64,000 nt of DNA from Candidatus Harpocratesius repetitus (GTDB taxonomy: Archaea > Asgardarchaeota > Lokiarchaeia > Sigyniarchaeales > Promethearchaeaceae): the NCBI GenBank assembly GCA_021498095.1, contig JAIZWK010000001.1, forward strand, positions 2,653,666 through 2,717,665, read 5' to 3'. Positions within the stretch are counted from its first letter, which is position 1; every line of letters begins with the position of its first letter. Made by a program: the position numbers and the translations under genes. The notes below the pieces were generated by a model. That model was not told the DNA's origin and did not search any database. It saw only the letters and a program-made list of their open reading frames with translations. Positions 16,226 through 25,856 of the stretch are shown piece by piece.

Positions 16226-18304
16226 CTATCTAATCAATGAACCATTAGGAATTCCATTCTCAGGACGAACTAACGTAGTTCCTTTCTTTTTAAGATCTAC
16301 AGCTAATAACATTCCATGAGAAGTGATTCCTCTAATTTTTTTAGGTGCTAAATTGGAAAGAACAACAATTTGGGTGCCAATTAATTCTTCAGCTTTATAG
16401 GTTTTTCCAATACCTGCAACTATTGTTCGAAGGGATTCTTCACCTAAATCGACTTGAAGTTTTATTAAATGAGATGTATCAGGAACTTTTTCAGCATCAA
16501 CAATCGTGCCTGTTCGAAGATCTAATTTGGAAAAATCTTTATAATCAATTACAGGTTTTGCTGAAGATGATGCCTTATTTTCCGAAGAGGATTGAACTCC
16601 ATGAATTGTATCTAATTTAGTTTGTAGTTCTTTAATATCCAATTTTTGAAATAATGGTTTTGCTGGTGGAATTTTCCTACCTGCTTCAACTTTTAATTCT
16701 GAGGCTGAATCCCAAGAAATTGATTTAATTGATTCCTTACTTCCCAAAGCTTGAAGGATTTTTTCTCCAATATTAGGAATAAATGGAGAAAGAAGAATTG
16801 ATAGAGTTCGAACCATTTGTGCAGCTAAATAAAAGGTGTGTCCTGCTTTTGTTTTATCTGTCTTGATTATTTTCCAAGGTGCTTTATTGTTAATATAGAC
16901 ATTTCCTACGCGCGCAATCTTAATTATTTCGTTCAGTGCTTCCTTCAAGTGAAAATGTTCTAAAAGATCTCCAACCTTACTTGGTGCAGATTTGATAGTA
17001 TCAATTAAAATCTGATCTTCTTCATCAATATCTTCTGAATTGGGGCCATCTGGGATTTGTGAATCATATCGTTTGGTAATAAAGGATAAAGTGCGGTGTA
17101 TGAAGTTTCCTATAATATCGTTAAGTTCAAGAACATCATTTCCAAATTGACTCCATAAAAAGTTAGAATCTTGTTTTTCAGGACGATTTCTGAGTAGAGA
17201 ATAACGCCAATATTCGACTGGGGCAATTTCTAGCGCTTCATTTATCCAAATTCCAACCTTACGTGATTTTGAAAACTTCTGATTTTCATAATTCAAAAAT
17301 TCAGTGGAAGAGACATTAAATGGCATTGTAAACTGCTCTTCTGGAGGTAAATCTTTGTTATATGCTACTAACAAACCTGGAAAGATAATTAAATGGAAAA
17401 TGATATTGTCTTTTCCAATAAAATAAACAGAACGAGTGTCTGGATCATGCCAAAATTTATCGAACAAGGTGGAATCTTTTTTAATTTCTTCCGCCCATTC
17501 TTTTACTGCTGATATATAACCAAGTACTGCCTCAAACCAAACATAGATGCTTTTATCTTTAGCATCTTTAAAGGGTGCAGGAATTCCCCATTCTAAATCG
17601 CGTGTAATTGCTCGGCTTGGTAACCCTTCTTTTAGAAAGTTTAAAGACATTGTACGCGCATTAGCAGGAATATATTTGTTATTTTCAACAAAATTACGGA
17701 TTCCATCTTCACATTTATTAAAATCTAAATACCAATGAGTAGTTTCACGTTTTATTGGTGTCTTATGGCAATGTTTGCATTTGGGATCAATTAAATCTTC
17801 AGGTTCCAGAAGTTTTCCACAAGCATCGCATTGATCACCTCGAGCATATTCAGAACCACAGTGTGGGCATATTCCAACGACGAATCTATCAGGCAAATAA
17901 AGTTTATCATGTTCGCAATAAAATACCTCTTGCGTCTTTGTCGAGACGAATCCATTCTTTTCTACTTGTCGATAAAAATCTTGAGTAAACTTAATATGGA
18001 TAGGGTTATGTGTCTGAGTGTAATTATCATATGAAATTTGCCATTTTTCAAAAAGATCTTTGATGATTTGGTGATTTTTTTGTGCAAGTTTTTCTGGCGT
18101 AGTGTTTTGTTCAATTGCAGAAACAGCTACTGGTGTTCCATGCACATCAGAACCAGACACAAAAACCACATCATCTCCTTTTAAGCGACAATAACGGGCA
18201 AAAACATCACTGGAAAGAACCGAACCAATCAAATTGCCAAGATGAGGGATTGCATTTACGTAAGGCCAGGCTGATGTGATCACCCATTTGCGTTTTTTAC
18301 TCAT
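16226..18304 (-). CDS. metG: Methionyl-tRNA synthetase with C-terminal tRNA-binding domain
   Basis: Charges tRNA-Met with methionine in the cytoplasm. The class I signature is HLGN (residues 21-24) and the KMSKS-like loop is KFSKSRKVG. The zinc knuckle region CPHCGSEYARGDQCDACG is complete. The C-terminal part, after a Lys/Ser linker, is an OB-fold EMAP-like tRNA-binding domain (DLRTGTIVDAEKVPDTSHL to SHGMLLAV) fused in the same chain, as in many bacteria and some archaea. Length (692 aa) is normal for the fused form. A clean ATG starts at 18304. The SDR gene upstream on the same strand ends 42 bp before, so co-transcription is possible. Confidence 0.95.
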   Translation of the reverse strand: MSKKRKWVITSAWPYVNAIPHLGNLIGSVLSSDVFARYCRLKGDDVVFVSGSDVHGTPVAVSAIEQNTTPEKLAQKNHQIIKDLFEKWQISYDNYTQTHNPIHIKFTQDFYRQVEKNGFVSTKTQEVFYCEHDKLYLPDRFVVGICPHCGSEYARGDQCDACGKLLEPEDLIDPKCKHCHKTPIKRETTHWYLDFNKCEDGIRNFVENNKYIPANARTMSLNFLKEGLPSRAITRDLEWGIPAPFKDAKDKSIYVWFEAVLGYISAVKEWAEEIKKDSTLFDKFWHDPDTRSVYFIGKDNIIFHLIIFPGLLVAYNKDLPPEEQFTMPFNVSSTEFLNYENQKFSKSRKVGIWINEALEIAPVEYWRYSLLRNRPEKQDSNFLWSQFGNDVLELNDIIGNFIHRTLSFITKRYDSQIPDGPNSEDIDEEDQILIDTIKSAPSKVGDLLEHFHLKEALNEIIKIARVGNVYINNKAPWKIIKTDKTKAGHTFYLAAQMVRTLSILLSPFIPNIGEKILQALGSKESIKSISWDSASELKVEAGRKIPPAKPLFQKLDIKELQTKLDTIHGVQSSSENKASSSAKPVIDYKDFSKLDLRTGTIVDAEKVPDTSHLIKLQVDLGEESLRTIVAGIGKTYKAEELIGTQIVVLSNLAPKKIRGITSHGMLLAVDLKKKGTTLVRPENGIPNGSLIR

Positions 18305-18346
18305 ATCACTAAATATTGAAGCGCTATTTTCAAATCTTTGGGTATT

Positions 18347-19363
18347 TTATTTTTGCTTTAATTCATCAGCTTCCAATGTTTTTAGCCAATCTAAAGTTCG
18401 TTTTAAGCCTTCTTGATAACTAATTTCTGGAGTCCAACCAAGCACTCTTTCTGTTTTCTCAATAGAAAAATTCAATCGAGATCCCAGATTTTTTACTGTA
18501 TAGGTTGTCAATAAAGGTCGAGTCTCCTTTTTCGTTAATTTCCACCACCATTCCATAAATTGCGCAATTCCCATAGCTAGAAAATAGGGTATATGAGTTT
18601 TTGGAGGTTTAACTCCTAAACCTTCGGCTAAATCGGCGCATAACTGTTGAAAAGTTACCATTTCTCCATCATGGCATAAGAAACCTTCTCCTACGGCTTT
18701 TGGATTGGAACTTAAAATCATTAGTAGATCTATGAGATTATCGATATAAGCAGGCCATGTATGTGCATTTTTTCGCCAAAACATCATCTCCTTCTTGATA
18801 ATTGCATCTGCGGTTAATGGAATAAAAGTCTGATCTCCTTTTCCATAAACCCAGCAAGCATAAACCATAGTTACAGGTAATTGATATTCATGATAATATT
18901 TCCAAGCTATTTTTTCGGATTCAATCTTAGTATCTGGATAGAGTTCACCCCATGGTGTTAACGGAAAAGTCTCGTCAATAAGAACATCTTCAATTGGACC
19001 AAAGACATCGTTAGTACTGAGATATACCAGTCTTTGAATTCCTGCTTTAACTGCAGCTTTACATAAATTTTCCATCCCTTGAATGTTCACGGCTTCAAAT
19101 AATTCACGTGGTGCCCAATCTGTTACAACTCCTGCACAGTGAAATATAATATCTACTCCGTTACAAGCACGTTCTAGCGATTCATAATCTGTCATATCTC
19201 CAATTATTATTTCAACACCCATAGATTCAAGTTCTTTACGTTTAAGACTGGAGCTTCGAACCAAAGCACGGACATGAGATTTATTTTGTAGATTCTTTTG
19301 AATTAAATGTGAACCGATAAATCCTGTAGCTCCGGTGATTAAAATTAGTTGGGGTTCACTCAT
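18347..19363 (-). CDS. NAD-dependent epimerase/dehydratase (extended SDR)
   Basis: Rossmann-fold GATGFIGSHL (about residues 10-19) and the catalytic Tyr-Lys in YPDTKIESEK identify an extended short-chain dehydrogenase. The order of motifs and the sequence CAGVVTDWAPRELFEAVN resemble the 3-beta-hydroxysteroid dehydrogenase/NSDHL-like and dihydroflavonol reductase branch more than UDP-sugar epimerases. It probably oxidises or reduces a hydroxyl on a lipid-like or sugar substrate using NAD(P). 338 residues, the usual length, without signal peptide. It lies immediately upstream of metG on the same strand, but no functional link is evident. Confidence 0.85.
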   Translation of the reverse strand: MSEPQLILITGATGFIGSHLIQKNLQNKSHVRALVRSSSLKRKELESMGVEIIIGDMTDYESLERACNGVDIIFHCAGVVTDWAPRELFEAVNIQGMENLCKAAVKAGIQRLVYLSTNDVFGPIEDVLIDETFPLTPWGELYPDTKIESEKIAWKYYHEYQLPVTMVYACWVYGKGDQTFIPLTADAIIKKEMMFWRKNAHTWPAYIDNLIDLLMILSSNPKAVGEGFLCHDGEMVTFQQLCADLAEGLGVKPPKTHIPYFLAMGIAQFMEWWWKLTKKETRPLLTTYTVKNLGSRLNFSIEKTERVLGWTPEISYQEGLKRTLDWLKTLEADELKQK

Positions 19364-19523
19364 GGTTGAAGTTGAGAAAAATTCTTTAAAAAATTTCTGA
19401 TTTGAACAATTTTTTATGAATTCTTACTTAAAATTTACTTAAAATTGGATAGGAACGGTGTAAAAAGTAAAAATCTTTTGATTATAGTAACAAATTTATA
19501 AATACTTTTGTAACGATTAAAAA

Positions 19524-20717
19524 TTATATTATTTTTCTACCACAATTTTCGCATGTTTTCGATTTTTTATACATTTTCTCCAAACATTTTATATGATAAT
19601 GAGCATTACAGTGTGAACATCTAAATATAGAACTCTTTTTTTCTTCTTTATTAAATAAAGGTTTATTACAATAAGCACAATCAAGAGATTCAATTTGAGG
19701 AGAAATTTCTTTAACTTTTATCATTTTTACAACAAATTTTGCTTTGTCTTCTGCAGAGACCAAAAATTTTCGACTACGAATACCCTTTAAAATATACATA
19801 GGAACTTTTAATAAAGTATAACAATAGGGACATCGGAATAGATTTGCTCCTTCGTCTGTTTTATCCGTCCAAGTTCCTGCACATGATAAATGCATTGGAA
19901 TTCCGCAATGTGGACAGAATCTTCCAGAAACTTTGAGTGATTTATGAGTAATGGGAGATTTCTTTGAAAAACAAATTTGACAACGGAGCATACTTAATGG
20001 ATCTTTCATCTGTATTATTTCGTCGTTTGTTGGTTTCCGTAGATCTTGAGCTATTTCCATCAATGAATCACTAGTATTAGAACTTGATTGGGGTATTAGA
20101 TGCGCTTCTTTTAACTTGTCTTTTTGTTTTGCATAAGAAATTATTTTTTCATAGTAGTCTTTCTTAGATGTGAAAATATTTATTTCTCCATTAAGTTTTT
20201 CCATAAACTGGGAGAAATTGATTGTTCTTGATGCGTTTTCCTTTTTTTTTGAAGTAAAAATGAATAAGTCAACATATATATTCAACCCTTCAATAATTTT
20301 AACCAGTTTTTCCATTTCAACGGACATTGGAATTTGTCTTAATCCAGTTATTATTATTATTCTACTTTTTTGTCCACCTATTAATTGAATTTGTGATCGA
20401 ATAAAATTAACGGCATGTTCTAATGCAAAATAAAGTTCTTCGCCATTTCCTTCTGGTTTGTGGGTTTTTAAGAATTTTTGTGACATTAATTGTTTTAAAA
20501 TTGATTGTGAATCGCGGCTTAATTGGGCTAAAATTTGAGTTTTATTACTGAATAAATATATACTTAAAAATTCCTTTGGAAAGAACTTAAACTTCATTTG
20601 AATGAATTTTTGAACACCTTTCAAAGCAACTTGAAATCTTGATGGTCGGAAATCATTATCTTTCATATTTTCAGTACAATCGACCAAGAGAATCCAATTT
20701 GTAATCATTTCATTCAT
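19524..20717 (-). CDS. vWA-domain protein with two C-terminal C4HC3 zinc fingers
   Basis: Residues 1 to about 190 have a von Willebrand A fold: NWILLVDCTENM in place of the MIDAS D-x-S-x-S (Ser replaced, so metal binding may be weak), strands SIYLFSN and IIIITGLR, and a late VDLFIFT strand. Two zinc modules follow. The first runs C-x2-C-x18-C-x2-C-x4-H-x2-C-x16-C-x2-C (CQIC to CPYC); the second, at the very C-terminus, runs C-x2-C-x16-C-x2-C-x4-H-x2-C-x10-C-x2-C (CAYC to CENC). Both follow the C4HC3 order of PHD or RING-CH fingers. vWA plus RING-like finger is the plan of the TFIIH subunit Ssl1/p44, and RING types act as ubiquitin ligases. Which role applies is unknown. Transcribed alone. Confidence 0.75.
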   Translation of the reverse strand: MNEMITNWILLVDCTENMKDNDFRPSRFQVALKGVQKFIQMKFKFFPKEFLSIYLFSNKTQILAQLSRDSQSILKQLMSQKFLKTHKPEGNGEELYFALEHAVNFIRSQIQLIGGQKSRIIIITGLRQIPMSVEMEKLVKIIEGLNIYVDLFIFTSKKKENASRTINFSQFMEKLNGEINIFTSKKDYYEKIISYAKQKDKLKEAHLIPQSSSNTSDSLMEIAQDLRKPTNDEIIQMKDPLSMLRCQICFSKKSPITHKSLKVSGRFCPHCGIPMHLSCAGTWTDKTDEGANLFRCPYCYTLLKVPMYILKGIRSRKFLVSAEDKAKFVVKMIKVKEISPQIESLDCAYCNKPLFNKEEKKSSIFRCSHCNAHYHIKCLEKMYKKSKTCENCGRKII

Positions 20718-20870
20718 GAATCAGTTCCGACCTATTATTACAAACATTGATAGATGTTAAAAATATTGAAAATACCCACGTAAAAGTTTGCTGGTAAAAG
20801 CATCTTTTTTATGAATAATTCTGAGAAATTAATCATTAAAATTAAATACTTTTTTGAGTATTAAATTGTT

Positions 20871-22952
20871 ATGCGGATGCATACTAATTGTAAGATAAAA
20901 ATTGTTATTTGTTTGTTAATTTTAACTGGAATTATAGGAAATTTTCATCACCAGATGATTATTAGTGATTCTAGTGCATTTATTAATGAAAATTCATCTG
21001 TAAATAAAATAAGTTTCAATAAAGTTTCCAATTTTGATATTTTGAAGGAAGAAATGGTTAATTATGTTGCTGATAATAATAACTTTGATCAATTATCCAA
21101 TTATTCTATATGGCTTAGAGTTCATGAATCTACCTCGCAAGTAGAAGGGATTATGAACGTTTCGTATTATAATGCCGATCCTGTATCATTTTCTGCAATT
21201 CCATTCCATCTTTTTGTTTTAGGGATGGCATACAATTTAAGACCAGGAAATATTGAAATTATTTCTGTTAGAAATTACTCCATAAATCAAGAATTAATGA
21301 ATTATACAGTAAATTCAGAGAAGCAGATACTTTGGGTAAATTTAATCAATCCGCTTGAATCAGGCTCAAGGCAATCATTTTCAATACATTTTATCACAAC
21401 TTTACCAGATGGAGGTATCGATCGCAGTAGTGATTCCGGTTCTGATTTAGACCAATCTCGAATCTTTAAATTTGCAGTGGCTTATCCAATGCCTTGTGTT
21501 TGGGATGAAAAGGACGGTTGGAATCTGGATCCATATTTAGATATTGGAGATCCTATGTATACTGATATGGGATGCTACAATTTAGCAGTTCAAGTTCCTA
21601 CTGGTTTCGTTGTCGCTGCCACAGGAGCATTAACTTCAGAAATTAATAATGGAAGTGAAAAAGTATTTTATTATGACCCAATGCTTCCAGTACGTGAAAT
21701 TACATTTTCTGCTTCCCGTTATTTTCAGACAGAAAGTGAAATTTATAATGGAATTAATATTACGACTTATTTTCTTCCAAAAGATGCTTATTTATGGGAA
21801 GATAATGCGATAGATACAGCAGTTGGTGCAATTCGTTTGTATTCTACAAGTGTTGGAACTTACCTCTATCCAACTTTTAATGTAGTGGAAGAATATACTC
21901 ACTACGGAGGTATGGAACATCCACTGCAAGTATATATAACAGAATCTGCTAATCTGTATTATAAACCAGTTCGTATCTTGAAATTGATAATCGCGCATGA
22001 GACTGCTCACCAGTGGTTTTACCATTTAGTAGGTAATGATCAAGTTGATGCTGGTTATTTAGATGAACAATGGGCTTGTTGGTTGGAAGATTTCTATATG
22101 AACAGTATATATCCTGATGAAGATTACCTCCATTTTACGAATGAAGTTAATACAACACGAAAATATAATTATATTAATGATTATGATACTTCCGGTAGAA
22201 TAAACCAATCAATTTATTCATCAGGAGATACATATTGGGATTTAGCGTACAGCAAAGCTCCGATAATATTGGAGAAATTACGCCAATATTTAGGGAACAC
22301 TACTTTTTTCCTTGGTGTTCAAAAGTATTTTCAAGATAATTGCTTTAAATTTGCTTGGTTAAGCGACATGAAGTTAGCTTTTGAATCAGCTGCTGGAAAA
22401 GATTTGAGTTGGTTCTTTAATCAATGGTATAATAATGATTTTCTTCCGAATTATCAATTATCAAATGTAATTTATGACAAAGAAACTAATCTTCTCAATT
22501 TTACCGTATCTGATTCAAATCAAGAACGAAATCCGTATGTATATGCTCAAAATATATCATTAGGATTTTTTGTTTCAACTGGTGAAATAATCTCTTCAAT
22601 ACCTATTTTTGTAAATGGTACATCAAATTTCTCAATATCATATCAAGGAAGTATTGAAAAATTAGGTTTTGATTACGGTGAACTTGGATTGGCAGAGCAA
22701 TCTGATGGATCCCAGTTTAAAGTTTTCTATTCTCTCACAATTCAAACTATTGAACCAGATAATTCAGATACAACTTCTTCTTCAGATGATGATTCTTCGA
22801 CAGATGATGATTCTTCGACAGATGATGATTCTTCGACAGATGACGATTCTTCATCAAATAAATCGAAAATTTCAGGTTATTCTTCTACATTTTTATCTGT
22901 TTCAATAGTTTTAGGGCTAATATTTCTTAGAAAACGCTTAAAACCTCAATAA
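20871..22952 (+). CDS. Secreted, membrane-anchored M1 family aminopeptidase
   Basis: Zinc metallopeptidase of the M1 gluzincin family: HETAH at 376-380 and the third ligand E399 (HExxH-x18-E) are intact, and YGGMEHP stands where the family has G-x-M-E-N. It starts with a basic N-terminus and hydrophobic signal segment, so the catalytic domain is outside the cell. After the catalytic domain a Ser/Thr/Asp-rich linker built from repeated SSTDDD leads to a C-terminal hydrophobic helix followed by Arg/Lys, with SGYSST just before it, like the tail of the surface protein at 24783. It probably trims peptides outside the cell. The stop is 16 bp from an insertion sequence. Confidence 0.88.
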   Translation: MRMHTNCKIKIVICLLILTGIIGNFHHQMIISDSSAFINENSSVNKISFNKVSNFDILKEEMVNYVADNNNFDQLSNYSIWLRVHESTSQVEGIMNVSYYNADPVSFSAIPFHLFVLGMAYNLRPGNIEIISVRNYSINQELMNYTVNSEKQILWVNLINPLESGSRQSFSIHFITTLPDGGIDRSSDSGSDLDQSRIFKFAVAYPMPCVWDEKDGWNLDPYLDIGDPMYTDMGCYNLAVQVPTGFVVAATGALTSEINNGSEKVFYYDPMLPVREITFSASRYFQTESEIYNGINITTYFLPKDAYLWEDNAIDTAVGAIRLYSTSVGTYLYPTFNVVEEYTHYGGMEHPLQVYITESANLYYKPVRILKLIIAHETAHQWFYHLVGNDQVDAGYLDEQWACWLEDFYMNSIYPDEDYLHFTNEVNTTRKYNYINDYDTSGRINQSIYSSGDTYWDLAYSKAPIILEKLRQYLGNTTFFLGVQKYFQDNCFKFAWLSDMKLAFESAAGKDLSWFFNQWYNNDFLPNYQLSNVIYDKETNLLNFTVSDSNQERNPYVYAQNISLGFFVSTGEIISSIPIFVNGTSNFSISYQGSIEKLGFDYGELGLAEQSDGSQFKVFYSLTIQTIEPDNSDTTSSSDDDSSTDDDSSTDDDSSTDDDSSSNKSKISGYSSTFLSVSIVLGLIFLRKRLKPQ
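22785..22856 (+). repeat. Four 18-bp in-frame repeats encoding SSTDDD linker
   Basis: Four tandem copies of GATGATGATTCTTCGACA, the last with three changes, lie in the M1 peptidase gene and encode the acidic Ser/Thr/Asp linker between catalytic domain and membrane anchor. Near-identity at the DNA level points to recent copy-number change, which would alter how far the enzyme stands from the membrane. Confidence 0.9.
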
Positions 22953-22968
22953 AACTTTTTTTTCTATT

Positions 22969-24432
22969 CAGTCTTTAAGGTTATGTTCTAAACTTCAAAG
23001 AACAACCTCCTTTTTTCTTTTTGTAAAGACCACACATTTTCTTTAGTATTTTCAAGCATCTCCCTCTCGATCACCTCAGTTAAGCTTGATTGATAAACAT
23101 TTAAACTCGTTTCCCATAATTTAGTGTGACATTTGATTTGTTGTTTGCGGTAAAATTGCCAACAGTTAAAAATATATGCTCTCAGATATATCTGAGCTAA
23201 TTGTGGGAAGGGATAGTGATTTCGGAATGATTCATGGATAGAATTAAGCATGCGAAATCCAGTTTCTTCGAACCATCTTTTTTTATAAGTTCTGGAGAGC
23301 CAGCGGCTCCATCGAGCTAAATTCTTTCGAGGATGAAGAGTGGTAAAAACCTTCAATTTCTTCAACCGCTTCATCAAGCGCAAGTTTTTTCTGCGGAATT
23401 GCTCACGAACCTGCAAAGCTGATTTACTTCGATGTGCAGTTAATACTAAATTCACATAAACGGAGCTCGGCCAAGGTTTGGTCTTTGGACTCTGTGCGAA
23501 CAGATATTTTTCACATAATCCCTTTTTACCATACAAAAATTCCTTGAAAAGCCTCTTAACTTTATGGAATTTTTTAGCAGGAATTAAAACGGGAAGTTTT
23601 TGATCTTTTAATTCTTTGATAAGCGAAGCGCGGTAGAATTCGCGGTCCATTAGCGCATAACTGAAGTTAAATCCTTGAAATTTGAGCCATTTTGCGGAAA
23701 GTCCAATATGTTTTGCACGGTATTGTTTGTGGCGAAGGAGTCGGAATTCTGAAAACAGAGTCATACCACATCCTTGAATTGCTATGCCTTGAAACAAACG
23801 GGCTTTACGAGTTCCCGGTTGTTTATGAGTTCCAACTTCAAAAGGCGGTCTAGGTTTTCCATAGTACGGATACTCTGTGTTGTCGACCAGCAACCGCATT
23901 TTTGACCCATCAATCGAATGACTTCGAATCTTTTGATTCACATGGTTTAAAAGGTTTCCGAAGATAAAGTGAATATCTTTCTCAGATAATAGCCTAAAGA
24001 ATTTATCAACATCAGTCTGATGAGGGACTAACCGTCTCTTACGAACTCCATCGCGAAAGTCCTTCAATTTAAGATTAAATTTCTTTCGGTAGTGCTTAGA
24101 AAGTTTTTTGTTAAGATAATTTGAAGCATATTCGATGGATCTCTTGCTGGCTAAAGCGTATAGTTTGACTAAAATGAAATCACAATAGGTATACAGTCTT
24201 GGACGAAATTTCTGAGCGATTTCCGATCGACCCACCAACTTGTTAACATAAGATTTAAATTCTCCACGGAGAAATAAATTTATAGGGAAAGGTGGGAGGG
24301 ACGATTGGGGAATCGTCGTTTCTGTAAAAGAACTCATAATCTATCAAATAAATTTTCTCCTTTCCCTTCAAAACTGTTTCGGTCTTCGCTTATTGTCGTA
24401 TTGATTCGTTTAGATTATAACCTTGAAGACTG
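22969..24432. mobile_element. Complete insertion sequence, IS4-like, with TIRs and 6-bp TSD
   Basis: A 1464-bp element with 25-bp terminal inverted repeats (22969-22993 and 24408-24432, 22 of 25 matching, both starting CAGTCTT from the outside). It is flanked by a perfect direct repeat TCTATT (22963-22968 and 24433-24438), the target-site duplication. One transposase gene fills it, its stop codon lying inside the left repeat. Intact ends, TSD and ORF suggest a recent and possibly still active insertion between two surface-protein genes. Confidence 0.92.
22988..24337 (-). CDS. DDE transposase, IS4/ISH3-like
   Basis: Predicted catalytic residues are D152 (LLVDNTEYPYYG), D231 (YALMDREFY) and E358 in YKKRWFEETGF, the last fitting the Y-x2-R-x3-E signature of the IS4 superfamily. 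The protein is very basic, as expected for a DNA-binding enzyme, and 449 residues is usual for the group. Base composition is clearly richer in G and C than the neighbouring genes, consistent with arrival from another host. The exact family (ISH3, IS1634 or another IS4 relative) needs a database comparison. Confidence 0.88.
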   Translation of the reverse strand: MSSFTETTIPQSSLPPFPINLFLRGEFKSYVNKLVGRSEIAQKFRPRLYTYCDFILVKLYALASKRSIEYASNYLNKKLSKHYRKKFNLKLKDFRDGVRKRRLVPHQTDVDKFFRLLSEKDIHFIFGNLLNHVNQKIRSHSIDGSKMRLLVDNTEYPYYGKPRPPFEVGTHKQPGTRKARLFQGIAIQGCGMTLFSEFRLLRHKQYRAKHIGLSAKWLKFQGFNFSYALMDREFYRASLIKELKDQKLPVLIPAKKFHKVKRLFKEFLYGKKGLCEKYLFAQSPKTKPWPSSVYVNLVLTAHRSKSALQVREQFRRKNLRLMKRLKKLKVFTTLHPRKNLARWSRWLSRTYKKRWFEETGFRMLNSIHESFRNHYPFPQLAQIYLRAYIFNCWQFYRKQQIKCHTKLWETSLNVYQSSLTEVIEREMLENTKENVWSLQKEKRRLFFEV

Positions 24433-24438
24433 TCTATT

Positions 24439-24782
24439 TTTATTTTTAATATCATTAATCATTATTTATCTGAAATAATCTCGGCAATTGCACTTAATAA
24501 TTCCAATTTTGAAAAGGGTCTAGAATAAGCAGATCTAAGAAGCGTCTCTCCGGATAAATGAAAATTTTACTAAATATTGTATCCAAAAACCAAATAATCA
24601 CTCCTAATGAAAGGATTCCGATGTGATTTTTCGTAATATGCATACACACTCCCATTACCTAATAGGTTTGATCTATATATGAGTTTCGAAGAGAATAGAA
24701 CTTAAAAAATACGTTTCAAAAAAGGGAGATTTTCATCCCATATCGCTTTTTATAGTCATACTCTTTAATATTATTGATTCGC
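24439..24782. other. Intergenic region downstream of the IS
   Basis: About 340 bp between the insertion sequence and the next surface-protein gene. It contains no ORF of note. A short GGGA/TCCC dyad at about 24724-24740 precedes the gene, and the sequence around 24676-24685 (ATCTATATATGA) is a plausible TATA region for it. Before the insertion this stretch continued directly from the 3' end of the aminopeptidase gene. Confidence 0.4.
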
Positions 24783-25706
24783 ATGAGTCGATCTATTCAT
24801 AAGTATTTTATTGGTTTGAGCCTGCTGGCTTTATTAGTTTTTTCCATTCATCCTATTTCCGCATCAGCAGCCTCAGATAAAAATATTAGCATTCAAAATG
24901 ATTACATTGCTTTGAAAATTACAGGCGGCCAAAATGTACCACAGTATTCTTTTTGGGCTGTAAACAATAATGACACAAAATATCAAGTAAAATTCAACAG
25001 ATTATTCGAAGTTGTTGATGAAAATGATAATGGTGTATATGATAAAGGAACAGATAGTATGGTTCCACGTTCAAATGAAGCGCTACCATCATTCACCTGG
25101 GATTTTTCAGACATTGTAGATGAAAATGGAATAATAAAGTTCAATATTACAAGCGTTAACGGAGAATTCATGATCCAATTCCGAAATTACCTCGATTCAA
25201 ATAAAGCAGAGTTAAAATTTGATATAATTATTGATAATTATAGCTTCGTAAATGATGAGCCAAATGTATTACTAGTTTTGGGATTTCATTTAATGGGAGA
25301 TAAAGAACCTGTAGTTCTAGCACAAAATACTGTTAAATTCGGATCTGATGGTTATTTTGGTAGTGCTCCAAGTGCCACTATTGTTAACTCTTCTTCTTCA
25401 AATTCGACTAGCAATATTCCTGAGACTACCATTCCAAATGCTGCAAATACATTAGATGATAATTCTACTTCAGAAGAGACTACAATTGGTGTAAAAATGA
25501 GTGAAGCCGATGAAGAAGGTAATCCTATGGCATTTTTAGCATTTGAACATTTTAATGGTCGATTAGAATATGATCCAACAATAGGCTTAGCAGATGATAG
25601 TACTAATTCTGAATTATTATCAGTTCCTGGATATCCCATGTTGGGTTTTACTTTGATTGTATTAACTGGTGTCTTTTTCTTAATAATGAAGAAATTCAAA
25701 AGATAA
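24783..25706 (+). CDS. Cell-surface protein with signal peptide and C-terminal sorting-type anchor
   Basis: Begins with a classical signal peptide (basic start, FIGLSLLALLVFSI, then ISASAAS as cleavage region). The mature part is beta-rich and acidic, with DENDNGVYDKGTDS resembling a calcium-binding dockerin-like loop and a Ser/Thr/Asn linker. It ends LLSVPGYPMLGF, a hydrophobic helix and KKFKR, the tripartite pattern (P-G motif, helix, basic cluster) of archaeal C-terminal sorting signals. The ORF is open to TTG 24774, but ATG 24783 gives a better signal peptide. Function unknown; it is likely an S-layer-associated or lipid-anchored protein. Confidence 0.75.
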   Translation: MSRSIHKYFIGLSLLALLVFSIHPISASAASDKNISIQNDYIALKITGGQNVPQYSFWAVNNNDTKYQVKFNRLFEVVDENDNGVYDKGTDSMVPRSNEALPSFTWDFSDIVDENGIIKFNITSVNGEFMIQFRNYLDSNKAELKFDIIIDNYSFVNDEPNVLLVLGFHLMGDKEPVVLAQNTVKFGSDGYFGSAPSATIVNSSSSNSTSNIPETTIPNAANTLDDNSTSEETTIGVKMSEADEEGNPMAFLAFEHFNGRLEYDPTIGLADDSTNSELLSVPGYPMLGFTLIVLTGVFFLIMKKFKR

Positions 25707-25729
25707 TAATTATAGAGACGATGGTTTTT

Positions 25730-25775
25730 TTCCATTTTTTTCCTACATTTTTCCATTTTTTTCCTACATTTTTCC
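25730..25775. repeat. 21-bp direct repeat, T-rich, after surface-protein gene
   Basis: A TTCCATTTTTTTCCTACATT-type unit occurs slightly more than twice with a 21-bp period just downstream of the surface-protein stop codon. Its T-runs would act as archaeal transcription terminators on the plus strand. Confidence 0.75.
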
Positions 25776-25856
25776 TTTTTTTCGGTAAATCAATCATATC
25801 AGCATGCAAGAACTGTTATTAAGAAAAATTTTTATTTTGGATAGTTAAATATATAT

